From Janibacter alkaliphilus (GTDB lineage Bacteria; Actinomycetota; Actinomycetes; Actinomycetales; Dermatophilaceae): a stretch of 64,000 nt of DNA. Positions 46,643 through 55,730 of the stretch are shown piece by piece (position 1 is the first letter of the stretch; every line of letters starts with the position of its first letter). The stretch spans positions 1,054,001 through 1,118,000 of the forward strand of contig NZ_JACBZX010000001.1 of the NCBI RefSeq assembly GCF_013408565.1. Direction: 5' to 3'. The position numbers and the translations under genes were made by a program. Under the pieces are notes generated by a model. It saw nothing but the letters and a program-made list of their open reading frames with translations, was not told the origin of the DNA and did not search any database.

Positions 46643-47722
46643 GTGGCCGCGCAGCGCAGCCCCGACGGCGAAGGGGGCGAGCAGCCCGAGTTCGACGGAC
46701 CGGGTCCGGGGACGGTCGGACCGGTGGACGCCTTCCAGCGGCGGCACTCGGTGATCGGCTTCCCGATCGCGGTGATCTACAAGTTCATCGACGACTTCGG
46801 CGGGTACCTCTGCGCGCTGATGACCTACTACGGCTTCCTCAGCCTCTTCCCGGTGCTGCTGCTGCTGAGCACCGCGCTGAGCATCATCCTCGACGGCTAC
46901 CCCAGCTGGCAGGAGGCGATCCTCGATTCGGCCCTGTCGGACTTCCCGATCGTCGGCGACGAGCTCCGCGAGACCGGCAGCATCGGCGGCGGCGGGCCGC
47001 TGTCGATCATCCTGTCCGGGCTGGCGGCCCTCTACGGCGGCCTCGGCATCGGGCAGGCCGTGCAGTACGCGATGAACACCGCGTGGATGGTCCCGCGCAA
47101 CTCCCGGCCCAACCCCTTCGCCAGCCGCGCCCGGGGTCTGCTGCTGCTGCTCGTCGCCGGGCTCACCGTCACCGTGACGACCGCGGTGACCACCTACCTG
47201 CAGCAGCTCTTCGAGGGCGACCTGGTCTGGGTGGCGACGACGGTCGCGTCGGTGGCGATCAGCACCTTCGTCATCGGCACGGTCTTCGTCATCGCCACCT
47301 CCCGCCCGCTGGACCCGACCGACGTGCTGCCGGGGGCGCTGCTCGCGGCGATCGGCTGGCAGATCATGCAGAACGTCGGGACCACCTACGTCGGCACCGT
47401 CGTCGCGCGGGCCAGCAACCTCAACAGCGTCTTCGCGATCGTCCTCGGCCTGCTCGTCTTCATCTACACGATCGCGGTCATCGGGATGATCTGCATCGAG
47501 ATCAACGTCGTGCGCAAGGAGCGGCTGTGGCCGCGGGCGCTGCTGACCCCCTTCACCGACTCGGTGGTGCTCACCGAGGCCGACCAGCGGGCCTACTCAC
47601 GGCACGCCATGGCGCAGCGGCTCAAGGGCTTCCAGCAGATCGACGTCTTCTTCCACGACATGCGCGGCGACGACGACGGGCTCACCGAGGACGACAGCGC
47701 GCACCGGCCGCCCACCGGCTGA
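46643..47722 (+). CDS. YihY/virulence factor BrkB family membrane protein
   Basis: 359 residues from GTG 46643, five bases after pabA. The polar N-terminus (about 35 residues) is followed by six membrane helices. Family features are YKFIDDFGGYLCALMTYYGFLSLFPVLLLLSTALS, GLGIGQAVQYAMNTAWMVPRNSRPNPF and WQIMQNVGTTYVGTVVARASNLNSVFAIVLGLLVFIYTIAVIGMICIEINVVR. Formerly called ribonuclease BN by mistake in other bacteria; a transporter-like role is suspected but unproven. Confidence 0.92.
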   Translation: MAAQRSPDGEGGEQPEFDGPGPGTVGPVDAFQRRHSVIGFPIAVIYKFIDDFGGYLCALMTYYGFLSLFPVLLLLSTALSIILDGYPSWQEAILDSALSDFPIVGDELRETGSIGGGGPLSIILSGLAALYGGLGIGQAVQYAMNTAWMVPRNSRPNPFASRARGLLLLLVAGLTVTVTTAVTTYLQQLFEGDLVWVATTVASVAISTFVIGTVFVIATSRPLDPTDVLPGALLAAIGWQIMQNVGTTYVGTVVARASNLNSVFAIVLGLLVFIYTIAVIGMICIEINVVRKERLWPRALLTPFTDSVVLTEADQRAYSRHAMAQRLKGFQQIDVFFHDMRGDDDGLTEDDSAHRPPTG

Positions 47723-47770
47723 GCCGGCCGAGAGGCGACACCGGCGAAGGGGGGACCCTCCGGCGTCCGG

Positions 47771-49663
47771 TCAGTCCGAGGCGTCCGGCGGGGTCTCCGG
47801 CGAGCTCGGCTGGGTCGCCGAGGTCGACGTCGGCTCCGGCGTGGTGGTCGACGACGGCTCCCCGTCGCTCGAGGTCAGCGACGAGCTGGAGTCGGTCGGC
47901 GTCGGGGTCTCGGTCTCCGTCTCGGTCTCGGTGGAGGTGACCGCCGGCGCCGTGGCCACCTCGAAGGTCACCGTGCTGCCCTGGTCGACGGTGCCCGCCC
48001 CCGGCGACTGGTCGAGGATGGTCCCGGCCTCCTCGTCGGACTCGGTGGTCTCCTCCTCGATGTCCAGGCCGAGCGCGTAGACCTCCTGGCGGACGTCGCT
48101 GATCGACTGCCCGCGGAAGTCGGGCAGCTCCACCTGGCCGGTGGAGACGACGATGTCCACGCTGGTGCCCTGGTCGACGGTCTCGCCGGCCCCGGGGCTG
48201 GAGCTGATCACCTCGTCCTCGGGCACGTCCTGGGAGTTCTCGGTGGTGGACTCGCCGAGCTCCAGCCCGGCGTCCTCCAGGGCCCCGCGGGCGTCGTCCT
48301 CGCTCATCCCGGCGAGGTCGGGCACCTGGGTCTGGCCGATGCCCGTGGAGACGGTGAGGGTCACGGTGCTGCCGACGTCGACCCGTTCGCCCTGGCCGGG
48401 GTCCTGGGCCAGCACGGTGCCGGACTCCTCGTCCTCGCTCTCCTCGGTCTCGATCTCGGGCTCGAGGCCGGCGTCCTCGAGGGTCTGCTCGGCCTCCTCC
48501 TGGGTCATCCCGACGAGGTTCTCCAGGCGCACCTGGTCCACCGGGTCGGGCTGGGACTGCTGCCAGGCGAAGAAGGCCAGCCCGGCCAGCGCCAGCAGCA
48601 GCACCCCGGCGATGATCCAGCCGACCACCCCGCGGCGGCGGCGCTCCTCGGGGATCTCCCCGGTGGAGCCCTGGGCGACCGGGGTGACCGCGGTGGGGTG
48701 CTCGGTGCCCATCGCCCCTGCCGCCGCGGCACCGGCGGCGGCCGCCGGCAGCAGCTCGGTGTGCCCGGCGCGCTGCAGGCTGGCCATCGCCGCCGGGCTG
48801 ACCGGCAGGCCCCGGCGGAAGGCGTCGAGGTCCTCCTCCATGTCCAGGGCGTCCGGGTAGCGCTCGTCGCGGTCCTTGGTCAGCGCGTGCAGCACCACCG
48901 CGTCCAGGCCGGCCGGCACGTCCGGGTTGAGGTCGGAGGGCAGCGGCGGGGCCGCGTTGACGTGCTGGTAGGTCAGCGAGATCGGGTCCCCGACGAAGGG
49001 GGTCCGCCCGGTGAGCAGCTCGAAGAGCAGGCACCCGGTGGAGTAGATGTCGCTGCGGTTGTCGACGGTCTCGCCGCGCGCCTGCTCCGGGGAGATGTAC
49101 TGGGCGGTGCCGATGACCGCCTGGGTCTGGGTCATCGTCGCCTGCGCGTCGGCGACCGCGCGGGCGATGCCGAAGTCCATGACCTTGACCGCGCCGTCGT
49201 CGGCGACCATGACGTTGCCGGGCTTGATGTCGCGGTGGACGATGCCCATCTGGTGGCTGTAGGCCAGCGCGTCCAGCACGGCGCCGGTGATCCGGGCCGC
49301 CTCGCCGGGCTCGAGGGTGCCCTCCTCGTTGAGCACCTCGCGCAGGGTCCGCCCGTCGACGTACTCCATGACGATGTAGGGGATGTCCAGGACGGCGCCG
49401 CCGGCCTCGGTGATCTGGTCCTCGCCGGAGTCGTAGACGGCCACCACGGAGCGGTGGTTCAGCCCGGCGACGGACTGCGCCTCGCGACGGAAGCGGTGCA
49501 TGAAGGTGGCGTCCCGGGCGTGGTCGCTGCGCAGGATCTTGATCGCCACCGGACGTCCCAGGCGGGCGTCGTGGCCGAGGTGCACCTCGGCCATGCCGCC
49601 GCGCCCGATGAGCTCGCCGACCTCGTAGCGGCCGCCGAGCAGCCGCGGTGGGGTATCGCTCAC
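47771..49663 (-). CDS. pknB: PASTA-domain Ser/Thr protein kinase PknB
   Basis: 630 residues from GTG 49663. An active kinase domain (about 10-275): GRGGMAEV loop, VAIKILR lysine, HRDIKPGNVMVADDG, DFG near 162 and the activation loop QTQAVIGTAQYISPEQARGE. A membrane helix spans about 344-366. Three extracellular PASTA repeats follow (about 376-580: VRLENLVGMTQEEAEQTLEDAGLEP, VPDLAGMSEDDARGALEDAGLEL, LPDFRGQSISDVRQEVYALGLDI); four is usual in mycobacteria. A Ser/Thr/Pro tail ends it. PASTA domains bind wall fragments or lipid II. It is last in the fhaA operon. Confidence 0.97.
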   Translation of the reverse strand: MSDTPPRLLGGRYEVGELIGRGGMAEVHLGHDARLGRPVAIKILRSDHARDATFMHRFRREAQSVAGLNHRSVVAVYDSGEDQITEAGGAVLDIPYIVMEYVDGRTLREVLNEEGTLEPGEAARITGAVLDALAYSHQMGIVHRDIKPGNVMVADDGAVKVMDFGIARAVADAQATMTQTQAVIGTAQYISPEQARGETVDNRSDIYSTGCLLFELLTGRTPFVGDPISLTYQHVNAAPPLPSDLNPDVPAGLDAVVLHALTKDRDERYPDALDMEEDLDAFRRGLPVSPAAMASLQRAGHTELLPAAAAGAAAAGAMGTEHPTAVTPVAQGSTGEIPEERRRRGVVGWIIAGVLLLALAGLAFFAWQQSQPDPVDQVRLENLVGMTQEEAEQTLEDAGLEPEIETEESEDEESGTVLAQDPGQGERVDVGSTVTLTVSTGIGQTQVPDLAGMSEDDARGALEDAGLELGESTTENSQDVPEDEVISSSPGAGETVDQGTSVDIVVSTGQVELPDFRGQSISDVRQEVYALGLDIEEETTESDEEAGTILDQSPGAGTVDQGSTVTFEVATAPAVTSTETETETETPTPTDSSSSLTSSDGEPSSTTTPEPTSTSATQPSSPETPPDASD

Positions 49664-49742
49664 GTCTCCAGCTCCGTCCCGGGTCCCCGCCGGACCCGTC
49701 GTGCGATCTGCCGCCTCACGTCTGCGACGTCTGCGCTCGTGC

Positions 49743-51197
49743 TCACTGCAGCACCGCCTCCATCACAGCCTTGCTGATCGGCCCGGCCGAGGAGCCCCCG
49801 GAGGCCTCGCTGCCGGCGGTGCCGCCGGACTCGACGACGACGGCCACGGCCACCTGCGGGTTGTCCGCGGGGGCGAAGGCGGTGTACCAGGCGTGCGGCG
49901 CGGCCCCTTCGGCGTGCTGCGCGGTGCCGGTCTTCGCGGCCACGCTCACCCCGTCCACGGCGCCGGCGGTGCCGGTGCCGTCGGTGGTCACCAGCTGCAT
50001 CATGTCGGTGAGCTCGCTCGCGGTGTCCGAGCTGATCGCCCGGCGCAGCGCGTCCGGCTCGGGCTCGTCGATGACCGAGGTGTCGGCGGCCATGACCTGC
50101 TCGATCATGTTCGGGCGCATCACCACGCCGTCGTTGGCGACCGCGGCGGTGACCATGGCCATCTGCATCGGGGTGGTGCGCACGTCGTACTGCCCGATCG
50201 CGCTCTGCGCCTCCTGGGGCGGGTTGAGCCCGGTGGGGAAGGTCGACGGCGCGACGGTCATCGGCACCGACAGCTCCTCGCCGAAGCCGAAGGCCTCGGC
50301 CTGCTCGGCGACCGCGTCGCCGCCGAGCTCCATGCCCAGCCAGCCGAAGGCGGTGTTGCACGAGTCCTGCATGGCCACGGCGAGGGTCACCTGGTCGTTC
50401 GCCCCGCAGGCGGCGCCGCTGGCGTTCGGCAGGTCGCTCGTGGTCTGCGGCAGGTCCAGGGTGGCCGGGCCGGGGATCGAGGATCCGGCCGAGTAGTCGC
50501 CGGACTCCAGGGCGGCGGCCGCGGTGACGATCTTGAAGGTCGAGCCCGGCGGGTAGAGGTTGCCGCCGATCGCCCGGTTGACCATGGGCTGGGTCTCATC
50601 CTCGGTGTAGCGCTCCCAGGCGGCCCGCTCGGTGGGCACGTCGTGGCTGGCCAGCGGGCTGGGGTCGAAGTTGGGGTGGCTGACCATGGCGAGGATGTCG
50701 CCGGTGCTCGGGTCGAGCGCGACGACCGCGCCGCGCTGCTCCCCGAGGGCCTGCTCGGCGGCCTGCTGGGCGTCCGGGTCGATGGTCAGCTCGAGGCTGG
50801 CGCCGCGCGGCTCGCGGCCGGCGATGGTGTCGGTGAGCCGGTCGTAGAAGAGCTGGTCGTCGCGGCCCGACAGCAGCCCGTCGGAGGCGGACTCCAGGCC
50901 GGCGCCGGAGCCGTAGGTGAAGGAGAAGTACCCGGTGACGTGGCTGTAGAGCTCGGGGTCGGAGTAGACGCGCTGCCACTCCAGGTCGTCCTCGACCTCG
51001 GTGGAGCGGGCGATCGGCTGCCCGCCGAGGAGGATCTGGCCGCGCTCGCGGGCGTAGCTGTCCAGCTGGGTGCGGCGGTTGTCCGAGGCCTCCCGGATGC
51101 CCTGGGCACCGAGCACCTGGATCCACGTGCTGGCCACGAGCAGCAGCACGAACATCACGGCGACGACCATCGACAGTCGTCGGATCGGCTGGTTCAT
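49743..51197 (-). CDS. pbpA: Class B penicillin-binding protein PbpA (transpeptidase)
   Basis: 484 residues from ATG 51197, overlapping the rodA stop as ATGA. One N-terminal membrane helix (MVVAVMFVLLLVASTWIQV) is followed by an outer domain and a transpeptidase domain with SxxK in PPGSTFKIV (Ser near 218), SCN in MQDSCNTAFGWL (near 278) and KTG in VAAKTGTAQ (near 421). It cross-links peptidoglycan as partner of the adjacent RodA/FtsW-type polymerase. Confidence 0.97.
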   Translation of the reverse strand: MNQPIRRLSMVVAVMFVLLLVASTWIQVLGAQGIREASDNRRTQLDSYARERGQILLGGQPIARSTEVEDDLEWQRVYSDPELYSHVTGYFSFTYGSGAGLESASDGLLSGRDDQLFYDRLTDTIAGREPRGASLELTIDPDAQQAAEQALGEQRGAVVALDPSTGDILAMVSHPNFDPSPLASHDVPTERAAWERYTEDETQPMVNRAIGGNLYPPGSTFKIVTAAAALESGDYSAGSSIPGPATLDLPQTTSDLPNASGAACGANDQVTLAVAMQDSCNTAFGWLGMELGGDAVAEQAEAFGFGEELSVPMTVAPSTFPTGLNPPQEAQSAIGQYDVRTTPMQMAMVTAAVANDGVVMRPNMIEQVMAADTSVIDEPEPDALRRAISSDTASELTDMMQLVTTDGTGTAGAVDGVSVAAKTGTAQHAEGAAPHAWYTAFAPADNPQVAVAVVVESGGTAGSEASGGSSAGPISKAVMEAVLQ

Positions 51198-52570
51198 CGC
51201 ACCGTCCTCACCATCTCGGTCGGGGCCTCCATCTGAGCCGGGTCGGTCTCCGGCTCGGGCCGGCGGGCGTGGTCGCTCATCCGCAGCAGCAGCGCGACCA
51301 GGGTCCAGTTGGTCAGCAGCGACGACCCGCCGTAGGCGAGGAAGGGCAGGGTCAGACCGGTCAGCGGGATGACCCGGGTGACGCCGCCGATGACGACGAA
51401 GACCTGCAGCGCGATGACGAAGGAGAGCCCGGCGGCGAGCAGCTTGCCGAAGCCGTCGCGCAGCCCGATGGCGCTGCGCAGGCCGCGCTCGACGAGGATC
51501 GCGTAGAGCAGGATGATCGCCATCGTGCCGACCAGGCCGAGCTCCTCGCCGATCGAGGCGAAGATGAAGTCGGACTCCGGCAGCGGGGTCAGCCAGGGTC
51601 GGCCGCGGCCCAGCCCGGCGCCGGAGACACCGCCGGAGGCCAGGCCCATGATCCCCTGCACCAGCTGGCCGCACTCCTCCCGGCCCTGGGTGGAGAAGGG
51701 GTCGGTCCAGCAGAGCACGCGGGTGCGCACGTGGCTGGCGGTGGTGTAGACGATCGCGGCGCCGAAGGCGGCCATGCTCAGCCCGAGGACGATCCAGGAG
51801 ATCCGCTCGGTGGCGATGTAGAGCATCGCCACGAAGAGCCCGAAGACCATGAGCGTGGTGCCGAAGTCGTTCTCGAAGGCGAGCACGAGCATGCTGGCCA
51901 CCCAGGCGATGGCCAGCGGCCCGAGGTCGCGGCCGCGGGGGAAGGTGATCCCGAGGAAGCGGCGCCCGGTCAGGGCCAGCACGTCCCGGGTCTGCACGAG
52001 GTAGCCGGCGAAGAAGATGGCCAGCAGGATCTTGGCGATCTCGGCGGGCTGGAAGGTGAAGGAGCCGAGCCGGATCCAGATGCGGGCGCCGTTGACCTCG
52101 TAGCCGATGAAGATCGGCAGCGCGATGAGCACGAGCGCGGCCGCGCCGGCGGTGTAGGTGTAGCGGCGCAGCACCCGGTGGTCGCGCAGCGCGATGAGCA
52201 CGGCCAGCGCGATGGCCACGCCGATCGCCGTCCACAGCAGCTGGCGCACCGCCTGGCCCTCGGTGAAGCTGCGCCCGGCGGCGATGTCCAGCCGGTAGAT
52301 CACCACGACGCCGATGCCGTTGAGCAGCACGACGATGGGCAGGATGATCGGGTCGGCGTAGGAGGCCCGCCAGCGCAGCACGAGGTGGAACGCCAGGGCG
52401 ATCCCGGCGAGGATGCCGGCGTGGCCGAGCAGGTCCGGGGGGATCTCCTCGGTCTCGGCGACCGAGACGTTGACGTAGGCGAGGATGACCACGCCGATGG
52501 CCAGCGCCGTCAGCAGCAGCTCGACGTTGCGCCCGCGGCGCGGGGCGATGGTGGCGACCGCGCGCATCAT
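51194..52570 (-). CDS. rodA: SEDS peptidoglycan polymerase RodA/FtsW
   Basis: 458 residues from ATG 52570, overlapping the pstP stop as ATGA. A multi-helix membrane protein. SEDS motifs are NGARIWIRLGSFTFQPAEIAKILL, FENDFGTTLMVFGLFV, the long outer loop with [40 protein letters not shown], and GLTLPFLAYGGSSLLTNW. It polymerises glycan strands from lipid II. Operon pairing with pbpA marks it as the elongation-type RodA rather than the division FtsW. Confidence 0.97.
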   Translation of the reverse strand: MMRAVATIAPRRGRNVELLLTALAIGVVILAYVNVSVAETEEIPPDLLGHAGILAGIALAFHLVLRWRASYADPIILPIVVLLNGIGVVVIYRLDIAAGRSFTEGQAVRQLLWTAIGVAIALAVLIALRDHRVLRRYTYTAGAAALVLIALPIFIGYEVNGARIWIRLGSFTFQPAEIAKILLAIFFAGYLVQTRDVLALTGRRFLGITFPRGRDLGPLAIAWVASMLVLAFENDFGTTLMVFGLFVAMLYIATERISWIVLGLSMAAFGAAIVYTTASHVRTRVLCWTDPFSTQGREECGQLVQGIMGLASGGVSGAGLGRGRPWLTPLPESDFIFASIGEELGLVGTMAIILLYAILVERGLRSAIGLRDGFGKLLAAGLSFVIALQVFVVIGGVTRVIPLTGLTLPFLAYGGSSLLTNWTLVALLLRMSDHARRPEPETDPAQMEAPTEMVRTVR

Positions 52571-53799
52571 CCGCCGCACTCCTCGCCGGCCTCGCGCAGC
52601 CCGACGCACTGCTGGGCCGAGACCCGCAGGCTGGTGACCCGCTCCTCGGCGTCCTCGCGGGAGTCGTAGGAGATGGTCTGGCGCACGCTCTCCTGGTGGA
52701 AGCGGGGCAGGTCGCTGACCTGGATGTCGGTCTGGTCGACCGGCTCGGAGAGGGTCAGCGGACCGAGGTCGTTGGCGATGCCCTGGTAGACGGTGACCCG
52801 TCCGTCCTGCTCGCCGATGTAGTACTGCTGCTGGGTCCAGGCGTAGCCGGCGTAGGCGATGCCGCCGAGCAGCAGCAGCACCACGGCCAGCGCGCCCAGG
52901 CGCTTCAACCAGCGTCCGCCGCGGCTGCCCTCGCCCTCCTCGGCGAGCTCGACACCGTCGTCCTCGTTGCGGGTCAGCGCCGCCGCCCGCGCCGCCGGGG
53001 AGTCGGCCACCGGCCGCTTGCGCCGGTGCCGCAGCTCGGCGGCGCCGACGATCTGCGGCTGCGTGGAGCCGTTGGTGCCGTCGACCACGTCGCCGACGAC
53101 GACGGTGACGTTGTCCGGGGCGCCGGCCTTGAGCGCCAGCGCGACGAGCTCGTCGGCGGTCTCGGCGGGGGAGCGGCCGTCGCTGACGATCTCGGCGATG
53201 GTGTCCGCGGCGACGAAGCCGGAGAGCCCGTCGCTGCACAGCAGGTAGCGGTCGCCGACCTGGGCCTCGCGGGCGCCGATGTCCGGCTCGTCGCCGTCGG
53301 TGCCGGTGAGCACCCGGGTGACGACGCTGCGCTGCGGGTGGGTGGAGGCCTCCTCCTCGGTGATCCGCCCTTCGTCGATGAGGGTCTGGACGAAGGAGTG
53401 GTCCCGGGTGATCTGGGTGACCCGGCCGCCGCGGGCGAGGTAGGCCCGGGAGTCGCCGATGTGCGCCAGGAAGAGCTTGTTCCGGCTGCGCATCAGCGCG
53501 GTGACGGTGGTGCCCATCCCTTCCAGCTCGGGGGTGGCGTCGATGAGGCCGGCGATCTCGGAGTTCGCCCGGGACAGGGCCTCGCCGAGGCGCCGGGGCG
53601 CCTCGCCCGCGGAGACGGCGTCGCTGTCGAGGTCGACGACCTCGCTGATCACCGTCGAGCTGGCGATGTCGCCGCCGGCGTGCCCGCCCATCCCGTCGGC
53701 GACGACGAGCAGCCGGGGCCCGGCGTAGCCCGAGTCCTGGTTGTCCTTGCGGACCATGCCGACGTCCGAGCGCGCGGCGTAGCTGAAGGTGATGGGCAT
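52567..53799 (-). CDS. pstP: Membrane PP2C Ser/Thr phosphatase PstP
   Basis: 410 residues from ATG 53799. The PP2C domain (1-240) has VRKDNQDSGY, VADGMGGHAGGDIAS, IGDSRAYL, LCSDGLSGFV and GAPDNVTVVVGDV. A linker leads to one membrane helix (GALAVVLLLLGGIAYAGYAW, about 301-322) and an outer domain of about 85 residues with two cysteines near the end (QQCVGLREAGEECGG). It reverses phosphorylation by PknB. Seven bases separate it from fhaB. Confidence 0.97.
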   Translation of the reverse strand: MPITFSYAARSDVGMVRKDNQDSGYAGPRLLVVADGMGGHAGGDIASSTVISEVVDLDSDAVSAGEAPRRLGEALSRANSEIAGLIDATPELEGMGTTVTALMRSRNKLFLAHIGDSRAYLARGGRVTQITRDHSFVQTLIDEGRITEEEASTHPQRSVVTRVLTGTDGDEPDIGAREAQVGDRYLLCSDGLSGFVAADTIAEIVSDGRSPAETADELVALALKAGAPDNVTVVVGDVVDGTNGSTQPQIVGAAELRHRRKRPVADSPAARAAALTRNEDDGVELAEEGEGSRGGRWLKRLGALAVVLLLLGGIAYAGYAWTQQQYYIGEQDGRVTVYQGIANDLGPLTLSEPVDQTDIQVSDLPRFHQESVRQTISYDSREDAEERVTSLRVSAQQCVGLREAGEECGG

Positions 53800-53806
53800 G
53801 CGCCGG

Positions 53807-54346
53807 TCAGTTCCTCAGCTCGATGTGCGTCTTGCCGATCCGGATGGTGGTGCCGGTCTCGACCGGCACCGGGTCGCCGACCCGGAACTGGCCGATGAAG
53901 GTGCCGTTGGTGCTGCCGAGGTCCTCGACGTACCAGCCGTCCTCGCCGCGGATGATCCGGGCGTGCCGGCCGGAGGCGTAGTCGTCCTCGAGCACCAGGC
54001 TGCACTCGGGGTTGCGGCCGATGAGCACCCCGGAGTCGCGCAGCGGCAGCGTGGTGCCGGCCATCGCCCCGGTGGTGAGCACGAGGTGGGTGGGGGTGCG
54101 CGGGTTGCGCCGGGCCGGCGGGGTCGGTGCCGGGGTGCTGGGCTCCTCGGTGCGCCGCGGGCGCAGCTGGGGCAGGCTGGGGCGTCGGCCGCGGCGGCGG
54201 CCGCCGTTGTCGGTGCGTCGGCCCTGCCGGTCGAGGACCCGGGTGCCGTAGAGGTCGCCGCGCAGCACGCCGGCGACGGAGAGCACGAAGAACCACAGCA
54301 GCGCGAGCAGGCCGAGCCGCAGGATCGTGACGGTGAGCTCGCTCAT
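53807..54346 (-). CDS. fhaB: FHA-domain protein FhaB (FipA)
   Basis: 179 residues. An N-terminal membrane helix (LTVTILRLGLLALLWFFVLSVAG) is followed by an Arg/Pro linker and a C-terminal FHA domain (about 85-178): GVLIGRNPECSLVLEDDYASGRHARI has the phosphothreonine-binding Arg, Ser and His residues, and EDLGSTNGTFIG the conserved Asn. It reads phosphothreonine marks made by PknB and links them to wall synthesis and division. Confidence 0.96.
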   Translation of the reverse strand: MSELTVTILRLGLLALLWFFVLSVAGVLRGDLYGTRVLDRQGRRTDNGGRRRGRRPSLPQLRPRRTEEPSTPAPTPPARRNPRTPTHLVLTTGAMAGTTLPLRDSGVLIGRNPECSLVLEDDYASGRHARIIRGEDGWYVEDLGSTNGTFIGQFRVGDPVPVETGTTIRIGKTHIELRN

Positions 54347-54423
54347 CTCTGCGGTGCTCCTTCCGGGGGCTCGGGCCGCGGGTGCGGCGAGGTCAGGGTA
54401 GCGGCGGGGTGCGCCGGCGTCGG

Positions 54424-55485
54424 TCAGCGCCGGGCGCGGAAGAGCACCTCGGTGCGACCGACGGTGATGACGTCGCCGTCGGCCAGCCGGGTGGCGTCGG
54501 TGCCCTCGCCGTTGACGTAGGTGCCGTTGGTGCTGCCGAGGTCGCGCAGGTGGCTCATCAGGCGGGGGCCGTCGTGGGTGACCCGCACCTCGCAGTGCCG
54601 CCGCGAGATGCCGGGGTCGTCGAGGACGATGTCGGCGGTGTCGTCACGGCCGAGGACGGTCATCGCCCCGAGCAGCGGGTAGCGCTCGCCGTCGACCTCC
54701 AGCCACGGCCGGTCGTCGACGGACACCCGGGTCGCCGGGGGCACCGGCGGCGCGACCGGCTCGTGCGGTCGGGTCGGTGGCTCGTCGACCGGGGCGGCCT
54801 GCGGGTCCTGCTGCAGCTCCCAGCTGCCGGTCGTGTACTCGTCGTAGTCGTCGGCGCCGCCGGCCCCGGCGTAGGCGGCGTCGTCGTAGGCCTGCTCGTA
54901 CCCACCGTCGTCGGAGGTGGGGTCGTAGCCGCGGTCGTGGCTGTCGCCGTAGTCGTCACCGGGGACGTGCCGCGAGCCCACCGCGTCCCGGCTGCTGCCG
55001 CTCTGCGCGCCGTGCCCGCCGCCGCGTCCGCTGCCCCCTGTCGCGCTGCCGCCGGTCCCGCGGCTGCTCATCCCGCCGGCGGCGGGGCGCCCTTCGCTGT
55101 CGTCGGCCAGCCGCTGGCGGGCGGTGGCCGGGCGGACCCGGAAGACGCCGGTCTCCAGCGCGTCGTCCTCGTGGAAGATCACCTGCAGCGGGCCGCCGGG
55201 CTGGTAGCGCTGCGACTCGGCGTGCTCCTCGGCCGCGGAGACGAGCTCGTTCTCGAGCTCCTGGTCGAACTCGGTCAGCCGGGCGTAGTCGGTCTCCGAC
55301 AGCTCGACGGTGAAGAGGTTGGGCACGATGGTGCGGCCGCGGCCGAGCATGGTGGCCCGGTCGTCCATGGCCCGGCGCACCGCCGAGGCCAGCTCCAGCG
55401 GCTGGACCTCGGAGCGGAAGGCGCGGGCGAAGACGCCGTTGACGGTGCGCTCGAGCTTGCGCTCCATGCGCTCGAAGAGGCTCAC
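54424..55485 (-). CDS. fhaA: FHA-domain protein FhaA with N-terminal DUF3662 domain
   Basis: 353 residues from GTG 55485, behind AGGGAGAG. Residues 1-118 are the DUF3662 domain (MERKLERTVNGVFARAFRSEVQPLELASAVRRAMDD). A Gly/Ser/Asp/Tyr-rich linker (about 120-255) follows. The C-terminal FHA domain (about 262-353) shows TVLGRDDTADIVLDDPGISRRHCEV and LGSTNGTYVNG. In mycobacteria FhaA binds the phosphorylated MurJ-associated pseudokinase and restrains lipid II flipping; that pseudokinase is the gene at 12748-14922 here. It is the first gene of the operon. Confidence 0.96.
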   Translation of the reverse strand: MSLFERMERKLERTVNGVFARAFRSEVQPLELASAVRRAMDDRATMLGRGRTIVPNLFTVELSETDYARLTEFDQELENELVSAAEEHAESQRYQPGGPLQVIFHEDDALETGVFRVRPATARQRLADDSEGRPAAGGMSSRGTGGSATGGSGRGGGHGAQSGSSRDAVGSRHVPGDDYGDSHDRGYDPTSDDGGYEQAYDDAAYAGAGGADDYDEYTTGSWELQQDPQAAPVDEPPTRPHEPVAPPVPPATRVSVDDRPWLEVDGERYPLLGAMTVLGRDDTADIVLDDPGISRRHCEVRVTHDGPRLMSHLRDLGSTNGTYVNGEGTDATRLADGDVITVGRTEVLFRARR

Positions 55486-55563
55486 ACGCTCTCCCTTCGT
55501 CAGGTCCGGTCGTCTCGTGCGTCGGGCGTGGCGGCACCCTGCGATGTCGGTGTCGCCGTCTCT

Positions 55564-55569
55564 ACCCTA
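55564..55569 (-). promoter_or_regulatory. fhaA operon -10 candidate
   Basis: TAGGGT on the minus strand, about 79 bases before the fhaA start codon; no clear -35. Confidence 0.45.
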
Positions 55570-55730
55570 ACGGCGCGACCTGTGCCGACCGGCGTGACGG
55601 GTGAGGTCGGTGTGCACGAGCCTGCGCGTGCGCTCCAGTTGGTGCCGACATTCCTAGGACTGCCGCCCCCGCCCCCCTGCGCGCGCGGTCCTGGCGGACT
55701 CTCGCGGTCTTGGGTAGCCGACCCGTGGCC

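Noticed and set aside
46673-46745. Frameshift or fusion between pabA and the YihY gene
   Set aside because: pabA has its own stop at 46637 and a separate GTG start follows at 46643 in another frame; both proteins are complete.
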